Shown in pieces: positions 1 through 11,135 of a DNA stretch of 64,000 nucleotides. A model generated the notes under the pieces. That model was not told the DNA's origin. It did no database searches and saw only the letters and a list, made by a program, of their open reading frames with translations. The translations under genes and the position numbers were made by a program. This stretch comes from an uncultured Opitutales bacterium (GTDB lineage: Bacteria; Verrucomicrobiota; Verrucomicrobiia; Opitutales; UBA953), in NCBI GenBank assembly GCA_934675585.1, contig CAKUQY010000001.1:1-64000 (forward strand), read 5' to 3'. How positions within the stretch are numbered: the stretch's first letter is position 1; each line of letters opens with the position of its first letter.

Positions 1-72
1 CAACGCAACTGTTAAAAAATTATATTCAAAAACAAATAATTAACTTTTATGCTTGCTTTTATCACAATTAAC

Positions 73-325
73 TACGGGAAAATTAAAGGAAACTAAGAAT
101 TTTTGTTTGTCGCCGAGGAAAGGTGAATTTTTCTCACGCAGATCTCGCAGATTGTGCAAATTTTATGGGAGGAGCGGCATCTTGCCGCTCCATTTTTGTT
201 ATTTTTTTTCGCAAACTCAAAGCGCCAACGGCGCGACTTATTTTACAAGCCCTAGGTAGCAAATAAATAAAAATTAGCCCAGAAAGCGCGACTCTCGCCA
301 CAAACACAAATCCCGCGGGAACGGG
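73..325. repeat. Dispersed intergenic repeat R1, inverted copy of 55030-55300
   Basis: This stretch matches the reverse complement of about 55030-55300 over most of its length. It holds a perfect small hairpin (GGAGCGGCAT cttgc CGCTCC region near 171-192) and blocks of the type AGATCTCGCAGATT. The only open frame (53-259) is matched by the same frame in the other copy, so it reflects repeat conservation and not a gene. Function unknown. The rest of 1-700 holds no convincing gene; 520-570 resembles 6985-7040 and 54820-54870. Confidence 0.7.
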
Positions 326-616
326 ACAATTTCAAAAGCGCTTCGTGAAAAGTGCGCGTTGCGCGATGAAAGCGCCTGCGGCGAAAAGGTTTTTTTGGGG
401 GGGCGTGGAACGCGCAATACGAATAACCGTGGGTTTTAACCCGCGGGAAAACAAATAACGACGCGCCTGTAAGGCGCAACTTCTCCGCGGGAACGGCAGG
501 CGCGGGAACAAGAAAAAAAAAGAATTTAAGAGCACCTACTCGCGTTTGCTCGCTAAAGAAAACAAAGAGAGTTTTTGATTTTTTAATCGAGAAAACAGAT
601 TTTTTAAATTTTGTGC

Positions 617-645
617 TTGCGTTTTTTTTTTTTGAATTTTAGAAT
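617..645 (+). promoter_or_regulatory. Promoter with poly-T spacer, PEP-CTERM gene 1
   Basis: TTGCGT (617-622) and TAGAAT (640-645) are 17 bp apart, a sigma-70-type arrangement. The spacer is mainly a run of 12 T. The same pattern lies upstream of the genes at 8528, 36135 (minus) and 54508 (minus). The start codon is 57 bp downstream. A change in the T run would change the spacer length. Confidence 0.6.
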
Positions 646-701
646 TTTTGTAGTTCTAAAAAATAACATTCAACAATAACCTAAATAAATATACACAAAA
701 T

Positions 702-1442
702 ATGAAAAATATTATTACAATAGCCACGCTCCTCGTTGCGGGAACGGCTTTCGCAAACGCCGACGTGACTACGTGGGACGACAGTCTCCCGAAAAATGTC
801 AGCGGAAAAGCAGTCGCATCGTGGAACGTCTCGTCTTCCGGTTTGACGTGGACCTCCGGCGTTGCGGAAAGCGTTATCTTCACAATCGACTATTCGAGCA
901 TCGATTTGTCGAAAAGTTATGCTCTCTTCTCGATCAAGGATTCCACTTACAACGGACTCACTTCCGTCGGGATTAAGGGCGGGAACGTTTTCCTCGAAAA
1001 TTGGAACGACAACACACCGACGGCGACGAGTGCGCTGTCGACTTTTGCCAGCGCCAAAAATTTGACTTTCGTCGTCTCTCGTTCGAGCAGCAACGACATG
1101 AGCCTTGCCGTTTACAAGGACGGGAGTTTTGATATGGCGGCGGCATCCTTGACCGGGAAAACCAATCAGTCCTTTAGAGGAAAAACGTGGTCGTCGCTTA
1201 ATTTCGGAGGAACGACGGACAGTTCATATTTCCAAAACGTCAACAACGTGATGCCGTCGAATGAGAATGCGGCAGAATTCAAATTGCTCGGCGCGGGCTA
1301 CACGGTCAATGCCGTTGCGACGACTGCCGAGCTCGAGAACTATTACTCCGCCGTCGTTCCCGAGCCGTCGGCGTTCGGTCTGTTGGCGGGATTGGGTGCG
1401 TTGGCGTTGGTTGGCGCGCGTCGCCGCCGTTCCCGCAAATAA
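702..1442 (+). CDS. PEP-CTERM sorted surface protein
   Basis: The 246-residue protein is probably exported and anchored or processed by an exosortase-type system. It has an N-terminal signal peptide (about residues 1-20, hydrophobic core ending in an ANA-type cleavage site). Its C terminus is canonical: VPEPSAFG, a hydrophobic helix, then ARRRRSRK. The middle is Ser/Thr/Asn-rich with no family I recognise and is probably beta-rich. The promoter with the poly-T spacer lies at 617-645, and a terminator with the iterated motif follows the stop. The 3' flank (1441-1640) is shared with the flank of the gene at 53810-54508. No exosortase gene is in this window. Function of the core is unknown. Confidence 0.85.
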   Translation: MKNIITIATLLVAGTAFANADVTTWDDSLPKNVSGKAVASWNVSSSGLTWTSGVAESVIFTIDYSSIDLSKSYALFSIKDSTYNGLTSVGIKGGNVFLENWNDNTPTATSALSTFASAKNLTFVVSRSSSNDMSLAVYKDGSFDMAAASLTGKTNQSFRGKTWSSLNFGGTTDSSYFQNVNNVMPSNENAAEFKLLGAGYTVNAVATTAELENYYSAVVPEPSAFGLLAGLGALALVGARRRRSRK

Positions 1443-1640
1443 GATTTTTTTCATATTGTTTTGGCGTTCCCGTGGGCTTGCTCGCGGGAATGTTTTTTTA
1501 CACCTATTGCGAGTAGCTTACGCTCGCTCACTAACGTTCGCGGGGATGTGCGGGAACGGTTTTTTTCGACTACGAATAAACGCTAATTTACGCGAAGAAA
1601 AATTTCAAGAGCGCTTCGCGAAAAGCGCGTTCCCGCGGGC
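1441..1640. repeat. Dispersed repeat R2 downstream of PEP-CTERM gene 1
   Basis: This is an inverted match to 53640-53805 and to parts of 55725-55900 and 54960-55045. Shared blocks include a segment reading GAGTAGCTTACGCTCGCTC and one reading CTACGAATAAACGCTAATTT. In both main copies it begins right after a PEP-CTERM-type gene, so it seems to travel with these genes. Confidence 0.7.
1465..1499 (+). terminator. Rho-independent terminator built on the iterated motif
   Basis: CGTTCCCG (1465-1472) pairs with CGGGAATG (1485-1492), followed by seven T. One arm is a copy of the iterated motif. Confidence 0.7.
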
Positions 1641-1701
1641 TTTAAAGCGCAATGTTTTCTTGCGGCTTCGCGCGTTTTATTTTAGAATAAATTTCAAATA
1701 A

Positions 1702-4158
<2,457 letters not shown>

Positions 4159-4182
4159 TCACTCACAACGGAGAAAATTACG

Positions 4183-5961
4183 ATGAATAAAAATTTGAAA
4201 TTCACTGTTCCCGCGATTCTTGCGGGTTTGGCTTTGGCGGTTTTTACGACAAACTGCGTCGCCATTGAAACCTGCAACAGCGAAAAATGCGTTCCCGCAA
4301 AAACGGTTCACGCCGCATTAGAAAAAACCGAAACCGCCGACGCGGTCGTCATCTCGGGAACGGGATTTTCCGCAACTTTTTCAAAGAAAACGGGAACGCT
4401 CGACGCGCTGGCTTACGGTGGCAAAAAAATCATCGTTGACGGCAACGGCCCAAAGCTCAACGCTTTTCGCGCCATCGTCAACAACGACGGTTGGGCTTAC
4501 GGCAAATGGTTCCGCGACGGTCTTTTTGATATGAAGCACCAAGTGCTCGGCGAACCTTCGGTCGCGATCAACGCCAACGGCACGGCAACGCTTTCGTTCG
4601 TCGTCCGCTCGCAAGGCAAAAACGAGGGCACGCTTCACGGCGACCCGCTGATTCAATACGGTAGCTCGACGAACGGCATTCCGACAAAAATCACGACTGG
4701 CCGCGAACTCGGCGAAAACGATTTGGCGTTCACGACGCACCAAATCTGGACCATTTACCAAGATGGCTCGATCGAGCTCGCCGCAAACATCACTTCCAAT
4801 AAACCTGATACGGACCTCCCGCGCCTCGGCTACACGATGGACGTTCCCGCGAACTTTTCACAGTTCACCTATTACGGACGTGGCCCACAAGAAAATTACA
4901 ACGACCGCGAATCGGGCGCGTTTGTCGGCATTTACAGCGCTCCCGTCGCTAAAATGATGACCAATTACACCAAGCCGCAAGAAATGGGCAACCACGAAGA
5001 CGTGCGCTGGTGCGCGTTGACGGACGCTGACGGGAACGGCGCGGTTTTCGTCGCAGGGAACGGCACTTTCTCCGCGCAAGCGTTGCCGGTGAAAGCGCTC
5101 GATTTGCTGTTCGCGTCGAATCCGTTCAAGCTCGACGAAAAAATCGCAAATTCGCAGGCGACCGTGCTCAATCTTGACGTCGGCGTTCGCGGGCTCGGTG
5201 GCGCAAGTTGCGGTCCCGACACAGAGCGCAAAGACAAGATTTTTGCCGCGCCGACCGATTTCGGCTTCATCATTCGCCCAGCATCCGCAAAAGCAGATTT
5301 GAGCAAAATCGCCAACGTTTCGCCCGCGGGCATCGTGCCGATTTCGATTACGCGCAACGCGGCGGGAGCGGTCGCCATCAATTCTCGCAAGCCCGGAGCC
5401 GAGATTTTCGTTTCGGTGAACGGCGCTCCCGCGAAAAAATACACGGAAACGATTCCGTTCAAAAACGGCGGAACAATCGCGGCATTCTTCCCCGAATCAA
5501 AAAATATCAAAACAGAAATCGCGTTCCCGAAAATCGAAAAAGTGCGCACGGCTGTTATTTTCGCGAACTCTGAAAACGGCGGTAGCGAAGTTGCGGCGAA
5601 TTTGACCGACAACGACACTTCGACGCTCTGGCACACGGCTTATTCCGTGACGCAGGCGGACTATCCGCACTGGGTCGATTTTGACATCGGCGAAGTCAAA
5701 AAAATCAAAGGCGTAACTTACCTGCCACGTCAGGACGGAAGCCCGAACGGCGACGTTAAAAGCTACGAAATCTTTGTCAGCGCCGACGGGAAAAACTGGG
5801 GCGAGCCAGTCGCAAAGGGCAATTTCAAAAACGACAAAAGCGAAAAGAAAGTTCTCTTCGCCGCGCCGCTCGACGCTCGCTACGTGCGTTTCCGCGCGCT
5901 GTCTTCGCAAAACGGACAAATCTACGCCTCAGGCGCTGAATTCTCCGTCCTCGAAAACTAA
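4183..5961 (+). CDS. Secreted beta-galactosidase small chain with F5/8C (discoidin) domain
   Basis: Carries the LacZ domain-5 (beta-gal small chain) region that completes the active site of the large chain. The signal peptide covers about residues 1-27. The domain-5 fold covers about 50-360, with YYGRGPQENYNDR, PQEMGNHEDVRW and GVRGLGGASCGPD. A linker follows, and a C-terminal galactose-binding-like F5/8 type C domain covers about 455-592 (DNDTSTLWHTAY, HWVDFDIG, ARYVRFRALS). The start is supported by GGAG 11 bp upstream, one of the few clear Shine-Dalgarno sequences in the window, consistent with translational coupling to the large chain. The F5/8C domain suggests glycan or surface attachment. 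It lacks both catalytic glutamates, so it cannot be a lone enzyme. Confidence 0.88.
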   Translation: MNKNLKFTVPAILAGLALAVFTTNCVAIETCNSEKCVPAKTVHAALEKTETADAVVISGTGFSATFSKKTGTLDALAYGGKKIIVDGNGPKLNAFRAIVNNDGWAYGKWFRDGLFDMKHQVLGEPSVAINANGTATLSFVVRSQGKNEGTLHGDPLIQYGSSTNGIPTKITTGRELGENDLAFTTHQIWTIYQDGSIELAANITSNKPDTDLPRLGYTMDVPANFSQFTYYGRGPQENYNDRESGAFVGIYSAPVAKMMTNYTKPQEMGNHEDVRWCALTDADGNGAVFVAGNGTFSAQALPVKALDLLFASNPFKLDEKIANSQATVLNLDVGVRGLGGASCGPDTERKDKIFAAPTDFGFIIRPASAKADLSKIANVSPAGIVPISITRNAAGAVAINSRKPGAEIFVSVNGAPAKKYTETIPFKNGGTIAAFFPESKNIKTEIAFPKIEKVRTAVIFANSENGGSEVAANLTDNDTSTLWHTAYSVTQADYPHWVDFDIGEVKKIKGVTYLPRQDGSPNGDVKSYEIFVSADGKNWGEPVAKGNFKNDKSEKKVLFAAPLDARYVRFRALSSQNGQIYASGAEFSVLEN

Positions 5962-5977
5962 AATTCAAAACCCTCAA

Positions 5978-6017
5978 AAACTCTCGGCAACGCGCTCTGT
6001 TCCCGAGAGTTTTTTAT
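5978..6017 (+). terminator. Terminator after the split beta-galactosidase operon
   Basis: AAACTCTCGG (5978-5987) pairs with CCGAGAGTTTT (6003-6013), then a T-rich tail. The loop end contains a partial iterated motif (TGTTCCCGAG). Confidence 0.75.
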
Positions 6018-6040
6018 TTTAACCCCAAAAAATTCGCACA

Positions 6041-6224
6041 ATGAAAAACACTTTCGCAACAGCCGCCGTTTTAATCGCCGCGGGAACGGCTCGGCGAAGT
6101 CGCGGAAAATTCCCGCAAAATTTTCGATTTGTGGACGCATAAGTGTTTCCGCATTTCAAAAAGCGTTCCCGCGCTCAAGCTCGAAATCAACGCGCACGGT
6201 GTCCGTCTGCTGAGATTTGAATAA
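6041..6224 (+). pseudogene. Remnant of a GH27-type alpha-galactosidase
   Basis: An ATG with a signal-peptide start (MKNTFATAAVLIAAGT) runs into a different frame that ends KLEINAHGVRLLRFE and a stop. DLWTHK...HGVRLLRF is the usual C-terminal strand pattern of GH27 alpha-galactosidases (a DLW(T) segment, then AHGV-LLR). Only the two ends remain, so nearly all the catalytic domain has been deleted. The junction lies at a copy of the iterated motif. Family assignment rests on this short C-terminal pattern and on the position beside a galactosidase operon. Confidence 0.55.
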
Positions 6225-6241
6225 TTTTGCTTTTTTCGCCC

Positions 6242-6802
6242 ATGAATCTTCCCGAAGCATTTCTCGTCGGTTTCGCGCTCGCGGTTGACACGATGGTCGT
6301 CGCGTTCGCCTACGGTTTAGCGATTCGCGAACGCCGCGGGAACGCCGCGCTCAAACTGGCGGGAACGACCGCACTTTTTCAATTTGCGATACCAATCGCG
6401 GGCTTTACGCTCACGTCGTTCGTTTACGATTATATCGAAGTCCGGGCGCCATGGATCGCCTGCGCCGTGTTTTGCACTCTCGGCGGGAACGTGATTTTTA
6501 ACGCGCTGCGCAACAACGGCCATTGCGAAAAGACAGACGCTTCGCTCACGCTGAAAACGCTGCTCGCAATCGGCTTCGCCACGGCAATCGACGCGCTCGT
6601 CGTTGGCGCGGGAATCCGTTGCGCAAACGCTTCGGCGACAAATATTCTCGTTCCCGCAAGCGTCATCGGCGCGACAACTTTTGCCTGCGTCATCGCCGCA
6701 TTTCACGCGACGAAACTCTTCCGCGCGTTCCCGCAAAAACCCGCCGAAATCGCCGCGGGAACGATTCTCATCATTTTGGGAATCGCCGCCGTGGTGATTT
6801 AA
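6242..6802 (+). CDS. MntP-like manganese exporter
   Basis: A 186-residue, six-helix inner-membrane protein of the MntP (DUF204) family, which exports Mn2+. The family pattern is clear: two repeats, each with a helix carrying an acidic residue (FALAVDTMVVAFAYG at about 10-24 and GFATAIDALVVGAGI at about 106-120), and length equal to E. coli MntP (188). I chose the ATG at 6242 over the upstream in-frame ATG at 6227 because MNLPEAFLVGFAL matches the family start. No yybP-ykoY riboswitch is visible in the short space upstream. Function rests on family membership. Confidence 0.8.
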   Translation: MNLPEAFLVGFALAVDTMVVAFAYGLAIRERRGNAALKLAGTTALFQFAIPIAGFTLTSFVYDYIEVRAPWIACAVFCTLGGNVIFNALRNNGHCEKTDASLTLKTLLAIGFATAIDALVVGAGIRCANASATNILVPASVIGATTFACVIAAFHATKLFRAFPQKPAEIAAGTILIILGIAAVVI

Positions 6803-7187
6803 AATTAGCGGGAAAAACAACCTTTGTCGCCACTAACATCGCTCGCTAACGCTCGCGTTCCCGCGAGAAAAATAAAATTCGTCGAAGTATTTTATTTGCT
6901 CCCCTAATCGTTTTCGTTAGAAAACGGCGTTAGCGACGACGATGATTGTTTCCTTTTATTCTTTTGCCACGGGAACGCCTAAAAGAGAAATTAAGAGCAC
7001 CTGCTCGCTCGTGCTCGTTAAAGAAACCAAAGAAAGTTTTGAATTGATAGTTGAAAGTTTTAATTTCAACTTTTATTCCCTACACCGCACGAGGTGTTCT
7101 CGAATTCTTTTTTGAACTGTTCCCGCGCGACATCAAAAAACTCTGTGTTTTCTGTGTTGAAATCTGTTAAATCTGTGTTCAAAAATT
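6803..7187. other. Gene-free stretch with repeats
   Basis: Contains three iterated motif copies, a block resembling 520-570 and 54820-54870 (AAATTAAGAGCACCTGCTCG), and an A+T-rich 7-bp-like inverted segment near 7045-7078. It lies between the convergent mntP-like and pyrC genes and no gene is visible. Confidence 0.5.
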
Positions 7188-8204
7188 TTACGCCAATTTC
7201 CAGCCGATTTGCGTTCCCGCGAAAACGGGAACGACTTGTTCGCCGTTGGGTAAATCGACCGTTGCGGGAACGTTCATCGGCTCGTTGACGAGCGTAATCG
7301 TTTTTTCGGGAATGTTCAGCCCGTAAATTTTGCGCGCGTTATCACTGACAAACGCTTGAAGTTTGTCGAGTGCGTTGTGCTTTGCAAAAAGTTCCGCGAG
7401 CGCGGGTAGCAAAATCGGTCCCGTAAAACTGCCGCCGAGCGCGCCTGCGCTTTCCTTGTTCGTTTTTAGATGCGGTGCGGAATCGCTGCCGAACATAATT
7501 TTCGCGTTCCCGCCAAACACCGCGGCTTGAATCGCCTCGCGGTCGCGCGGCAACTTAACAATCGGCTTGCAGAAAAGATGCGGATTCAGTTTGCCGCCCG
7601 ACAAATCATCGAGCGTAAACAGCAAATGATGTAGCGTTACCGTCGCGTAAAGATTTTCAAATTCGTCGAGCAGACCAAGCGTCCGCGCGTCCGAAATGTG
7701 CTCCATCACAATTTTCAGCCGCGGGAACGCCGCCGCCAATCGCCTATAAACGGGCAAAAATTCTGCCTCTCGCTCGAGCACAAAACCGTTGCTTTCGCCG
7801 TGGACCAACAGCGGCACGCCTAAATCCTGCATCGCTTCGAGCGCGGGAACGAGCGCGGAAAAATCGGAAATGCCGTTTTCGGAATTCGTCGTCACGCCCG
7901 CGGGATAAAGCTTCATCGCGAAAAAGCGCGGATTCGCCTTTGCGGCTTCGATGTCTCGCGGCGTTTGGCTTCCCAAAAACAAAGTCATCAACGGGCGAAA
8001 ATCCGTTCCCGCGGCGGATTCGATTTTTGCGCAATAAGCGTCCATCGCGTCGAGCGTATCGATTGCGGGAACGAGATTCGGCATGACGACCGCGCCCGCG
8101 AACTGCGTTCCCGCGACGTGCGCCGCCATTTGGCACATTTCGCCGTCGCGCAAATGCAGGTGCATATCAAGCGGTGAGTGGAGAGTAAAAGTTTGATTTT
8201 TCAT
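7188..8204 (-). CDS. pyrC: Dihydroorotase
   Basis: Cyclises N-carbamoyl-aspartate to dihydroorotate in pyrimidine synthesis. The 338-residue length fits the E. coli PyrC type. Metal ligands are visible: DMHLHLRDG near residues 13-21, the carboxylated lysine in KLYPAG near 98, HGE near 135, EHISDA near 174 and FGSDSAPH near 246. It is a stand-alone gene, convergent with mntP. The gene holds nine copies of the iterated motif, which encode AGT, VPA, FPR and GGNA in the protein. Confidence 0.95.
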   Translation of the reverse strand: MKNQTFTLHSPLDMHLHLRDGEMCQMAAHVAGTQFAGAVVMPNLVPAIDTLDAMDAYCAKIESAAGTDFRPLMTLFLGSQTPRDIEAAKANPRFFAMKLYPAGVTTNSENGISDFSALVPALEAMQDLGVPLLVHGESNGFVLEREAEFLPVYRRLAAAFPRLKIVMEHISDARTLGLLDEFENLYATVTLHHLLFTLDDLSGGKLNPHLFCKPIVKLPRDREAIQAAVFGGNAKIMFGSDSAPHLKTNKESAGALGGSFTGPILLPALAELFAKHNALDKLQAFVSDNARKIYGLNIPEKTITLVNEPMNVPATVDLPNGEQVVPVFAGTQIGWKLA

Positions 8205-8393
8205 TTTTCTATTTCTATTTTAACGCTATCAACAAAAACTTTTAATAAATATTTTCATATTTAAGTGCCATCGGCGCGTTTAATTTTAGCACAGGGCACA
8301 GCCCTGTGTAAGTCTAAAAAATAATCAGTCCCGAAGGGAGTGAATAAAAAACTTCGCGGGAACGCGGGAATGGCGGGAACGGGAACTTTTTAT

Positions 8394-8527
8394 CACCGAA
8401 TTGAGCCGAATTTTTCGAACGGTTTAACGAATTGTTTGGTTTTGGGACAAAAAACGCTTGCGTTTTTTTTTTTTGAATTTTAGAATTTTAAGTGTAAAAC
8501 AACATTAACCATCAATTCGTAAAAACT
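8394..8527 (+). repeat. Conserved 5' flank of PEP-CTERM cassette
   Basis: About 100 bp here is nearly the same as the reverse complement of 36168-36262 upstream of the gene at 35518-36135, including GCCGAATTTTTCGAACGGTT and the promoter. The remainder of 8205-8393 holds motif copies but no gene. Confidence 0.7.
8458..8486 (+). promoter_or_regulatory. Promoter with poly-T spacer, PEP-CTERM gene 2
   Basis: TTGCGT (8458-8463) and TAGAAT (8481-8486) are 17 bp apart, with 12 consecutive T beginning at the last base of the -35 box. AAAAAACG-CTTG-CGTTTTTT just before can also fold as a terminator-like hairpin, so the site may both end upstream transcription and start new transcription. Confidence 0.6.
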
Positions 8528-9304
8528 ATGAAAACCGTAATTCTAATTTCAACACTTCTCGCCGCGAGAACGCTCGCCGCATTCGCCGACGCACCGACGG
8601 GAACGTATATAGACGAAGACGGGAACAAGCAGAATATTGAGTTTAACGGAGGCTCTTATTTAGATTATTATAGTTTATCTTTGAAATCGGGAACATATAA
8701 GGATGTACGAATTAGATCGAACGACTCTAATCGTAGTATTCAAGTTTGGATTGGTTCGGGCGTTACTTTTAACGGATTTACTTTCAACGGCGTGGACGCG
8801 GGAACTGGAAGTTATTTTGGTGGTGATATAGGTTCGGTTCTTGGCGGGAATATTTCGTTTTCAAATGTTAAGAATACTAATATTTACAGCGAGTTGTCTT
8901 CGGGAACGCATTTTTCGATAGATTCAAATTCGGATATTTATTTTTATTCGAATGTTTGGAATATTGCGGCGGAGGATTTGAGCCAGTCGCTCATCGGTGG
9001 CACGGGAACGGTCGCAATGAATTCGTCAGACACGTTTACGTTGAATTTTCTCAGCGTGGAACTTTTGAAAGAGCAGACAATTAGTTTAGTTTCGGCGGAA
9101 ACGAAGGTTTCAAAACCTTATTCTGGCTTCGAAGCCATCGCGATTACGCTTAACGGGAAAGCGGTGAGCGATTATATTGCGACGCAAATTAATGGCGGGC
9201 GTGATATTTTGATCAAATACGTTCCCGAGCCGTCGTTTTTTGGTTTACTTGCGGGAACGCTCGCGCTGGCTTTGGCGGGAACGCGCCGCCGTCGCCGTAA
9301 ATAA
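8528..9304 (+). CDS. PEP-CTERM sorted surface protein
   Basis: 258 residues. The signal peptide covers about residues 1-20. The middle is Ser/Gly/Tyr-rich and reads like a secreted beta-strand repeat protein (SGTYKDVRIRSND, GGNISFSNVKNTN); I recognise no family. The C terminus is VPEPSFFGLLAG, a hydrophobic helix, and RRRRRK. The last 75 bp of the gene and about 300 bp after it are almost identical to the end of the inverted gene at 35518-36135, while the cores are unrelated. The codon choice in the core is A+T-richer than in the neighbouring housekeeping genes. Confidence 0.85.
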   Translation: MKTVILISTLLAARTLAAFADAPTGTYIDEDGNKQNIEFNGGSYLDYYSLSLKSGTYKDVRIRSNDSNRSIQVWIGSGVTFNGFTFNGVDAGTGSYFGGDIGSVLGGNISFSNVKNTNIYSELSSGTHFSIDSNSDIYFYSNVWNIAAEDLSQSLIGGTGTVAMNSSDTFTLNFLSVELLKEQTISLVSAETKVSKPYSGFEAIAITLNGKAVSDYIATQINGGRDILIKYVPEPSFFGLLAGTLALALAGTRRRRRK

Positions 9305-9680
9305 TTGGGGAACGCAATTTTTCGTTTCCGCGCGATTGATGTTTGTGGTGAGAGTCGCCCTTTCAGGGCTTGTGGTTTTTATTTTCTTTTCCCAGGGCTT
9401 CCCGCCCTGGGCTGAAATACGTCGCGCCGTTGGCACTCAAAAAGTGTTCACATCGAATAAAAAACAAACATAGATAAAACGTCATTCTTGTTCCCGATAA
9501 ATAAAATCCCAACAAAAAATTTGCGTAATTTGCTTAAAATCCGTGTCATCTGCGTTAAAACTAAACCTTTATTTCCTTCGCTTCCTTTTCGGTAAAAAAA
9601 ATAATCTGTGTAATTCGGGCAATTCGTGGATAAAAAATCTGTGCGTTCTGCGGAATCTGCGCGAACTTCAAAAAAAGACG
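9305..9680. repeat. Dispersed repeat downstream of PEP-CTERM gene 2
   Basis: Inverted near-copy of 35260-35517. Contains a CCCAGGGCTTC...GCCCTGGG hairpin, the block CCCAACAAAAAATTTGCG and the block ACCTTTATTTCCTTCGCTT. A more diverged copy is at 53320-53560. No gene. Confidence 0.75.
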
Positions 9681-9686
9681 TTCCCG

Positions 9687-10898
9687 TCAATATTCGATGA
9701 CTTCGCCGTTGGCGGCGGTAACGACAACTTGGTTGCGGGCGGGAACGGTCGAAGCGTCGGTGTGGCCGATGACTTGGGCTTGGATTTTCAAGCCATCTGC
9801 AAGCTGCAACACCGCGGGAACGTCGCGATCTTCAACATAAACTTCAAGACGCTGACCCATGTTGTAAACGCGGTGCATTTCGGCATTGTCGGTTTTTGAC
9901 GCTGCTTGAATTGCCGCAAAAATCGGTGGCGTTGGTAGCAAATTGTCCTTGATGTAGCGCACACCGTTCCCGAAACGAATACATTTTGTAAGCGCGCCGC
10001 CCGAATTGTGGATCAGCCCGTAAACGCGTTCGATCGGCAATTCTTTGAGCAAACGCAGCACGAACGGCGCGTAAGTGCGCGTCGGCGAAAGCAACGCCTT
10101 GCCGACCGTCAGCGACGAGCCCGGCAATTTGTCTTCCAAACGGTAAGGCCCGCAATAAACAAATTCGTTTGCAATATTTTTGTCGAATGTTTCTGGATAT
10201 TTTTCTGCGTAGTATTTGCAGAGCATTTCGTGGCGCGCGGAAGTCAAACCGTTGGACGAAATGCCGGAATTTTCAATCGGCTCGTAAGCGCAAGTTCCCG
10301 AAGAAGCGAGCGCGACGATGGAAAGTCCTGGGCGAATGCGATTAGCGTCAATCACTTTGTCGCGGCGCAAAATCGCGGTCGCGCAGGAATCGACGGTGCA
10401 AGTCGGCGTCAAATCGCCCACGTCCGCGGTTTCGCCGCCGCCCGAACGAATATCGACACCGTAATCGCGCAACATTTGCAAAAATTCTTCATTGCCTTGA
10501 ATTAAATGCGCGAGCACTTCGCCCGGAATCGCTTTCGCGTTGCGATTAATCGTGCTCGAAATCAGACAATTTCCAGTAACGCCGATGCAAAGCAAATCGT
10601 CGATGTTCATCACGATGCTGTCCTGCGAAATGCCACGATAAACCGACGCATCGCCGGTTTCTTTCCAGTAGAGATACGCGAGTAGCGATTTCGTTCCCGA
10701 GCCGTCGGCGTGCGTGCAGGCGCAAAGTTCGGGATTGTTCGTCAAAAAGTCGGGCATAATTTTGCAAAACGCACCCGGGAAAAGTCCTTTGTCAATTTTA
10801 TCGACGACCGCGTGAACTTCGTCTTTTGACGAGGAAACACCGCGCGCTGCGTAGCGTCCCACCGAACCCGATAAATTCTTATCATTTGCGTTACTCAT
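9687..10898 (-). CDS. purM: Phosphoribosylformylglycinamidine cyclo-ligase (AIR synthetase)
   Basis: Closes the imidazole ring in step five of purine synthesis using ATP. At 403 residues it is of the longer PurM type seen in Bacteroidota and related phyla. Recognisable features are the N-terminal GxxDSG-like region (THADGSGTKSLLAYLYW, about 62-78), the glycine-rich loop with acidic residues (DIRSGGGETADVGDL, about 151-165) and the C-terminal HNSGGALTK segment (about 298). No other pur genes are adjacent. The C-terminal extension is typical of this subtype. Confidence 0.85.
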   Translation of the reverse strand: MSNANDKNLSGSVGRYAARGVSSSKDEVHAVVDKIDKGLFPGAFCKIMPDFLTNNPELCACTHADGSGTKSLLAYLYWKETGDASVYRGISQDSIVMNIDDLLCIGVTGNCLISSTINRNAKAIPGEVLAHLIQGNEEFLQMLRDYGVDIRSGGGETADVGDLTPTCTVDSCATAILRRDKVIDANRIRPGLSIVALASSGTCAYEPIENSGISSNGLTSARHEMLCKYYAEKYPETFDKNIANEFVYCGPYRLEDKLPGSSLTVGKALLSPTRTYAPFVLRLLKELPIERVYGLIHNSGGALTKCIRFGNGVRYIKDNLLPTPPIFAAIQAASKTDNAEMHRVYNMGQRLEVYVEDRDVPAVLQLADGLKIQAQVIGHTDASTVPARNQVVVTAANGEVIEY

Positions 10899-10950
10899 AT
10901 CTTAAAATTATATTCTGCGGGAACGCCTTTCTCAATGGTAAAAATGGTGA

Positions 10951-11073
10951 ATGGTGTAGAGTGGAGAGTGGGGAGTAGAGAGAAGAAAATGCTGAAAGAT
11001 TTTTTAAGATTTTAAAACCGTTATTTATCTCTCCACTCCCCACCCTACACTCTACACTCCCCACTAAACACCA
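10951..11073. repeat. Inverted heptad-repeat element, no gene
   Basis: The left arm (about 10951-10982) is a run of 7-bp units of the form AGTGGAG/AGTGGGG/AGTAGAG. The right arm (about 11028-11073) is the same kind of units in inverse orientation. About 45 bp lie between. It could act as a hairpin between purM and the symporter gene. It resembles three other elements in the window with different unit sequences but the same 7-bp period. Confidence 0.65.
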
Positions 11074-11135
11074 AACAAAAAAAAACGTTCCCACGATTTT
11101 GTCTCGCGGGAACGCTTTTGTTTTAATTTTTCTGA

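Noticed and set aside
53..259. Small open frame near the left edge, matching one at 55099-55293
   Set aside because: Both are repeat copies. The match continues past the frame ends, so it reflects repeat conservation and not coding.
8443..8475. Pure terminator reading of the sequence before the PEP-CTERM genes
   Set aside because: AAAAAACG-CTTG-CGTTTTTT folds at two of four sites only, while TTGCGT, poly-T and TAGAAT are kept at all four. I kept promoter as the main call and noted the hairpin.
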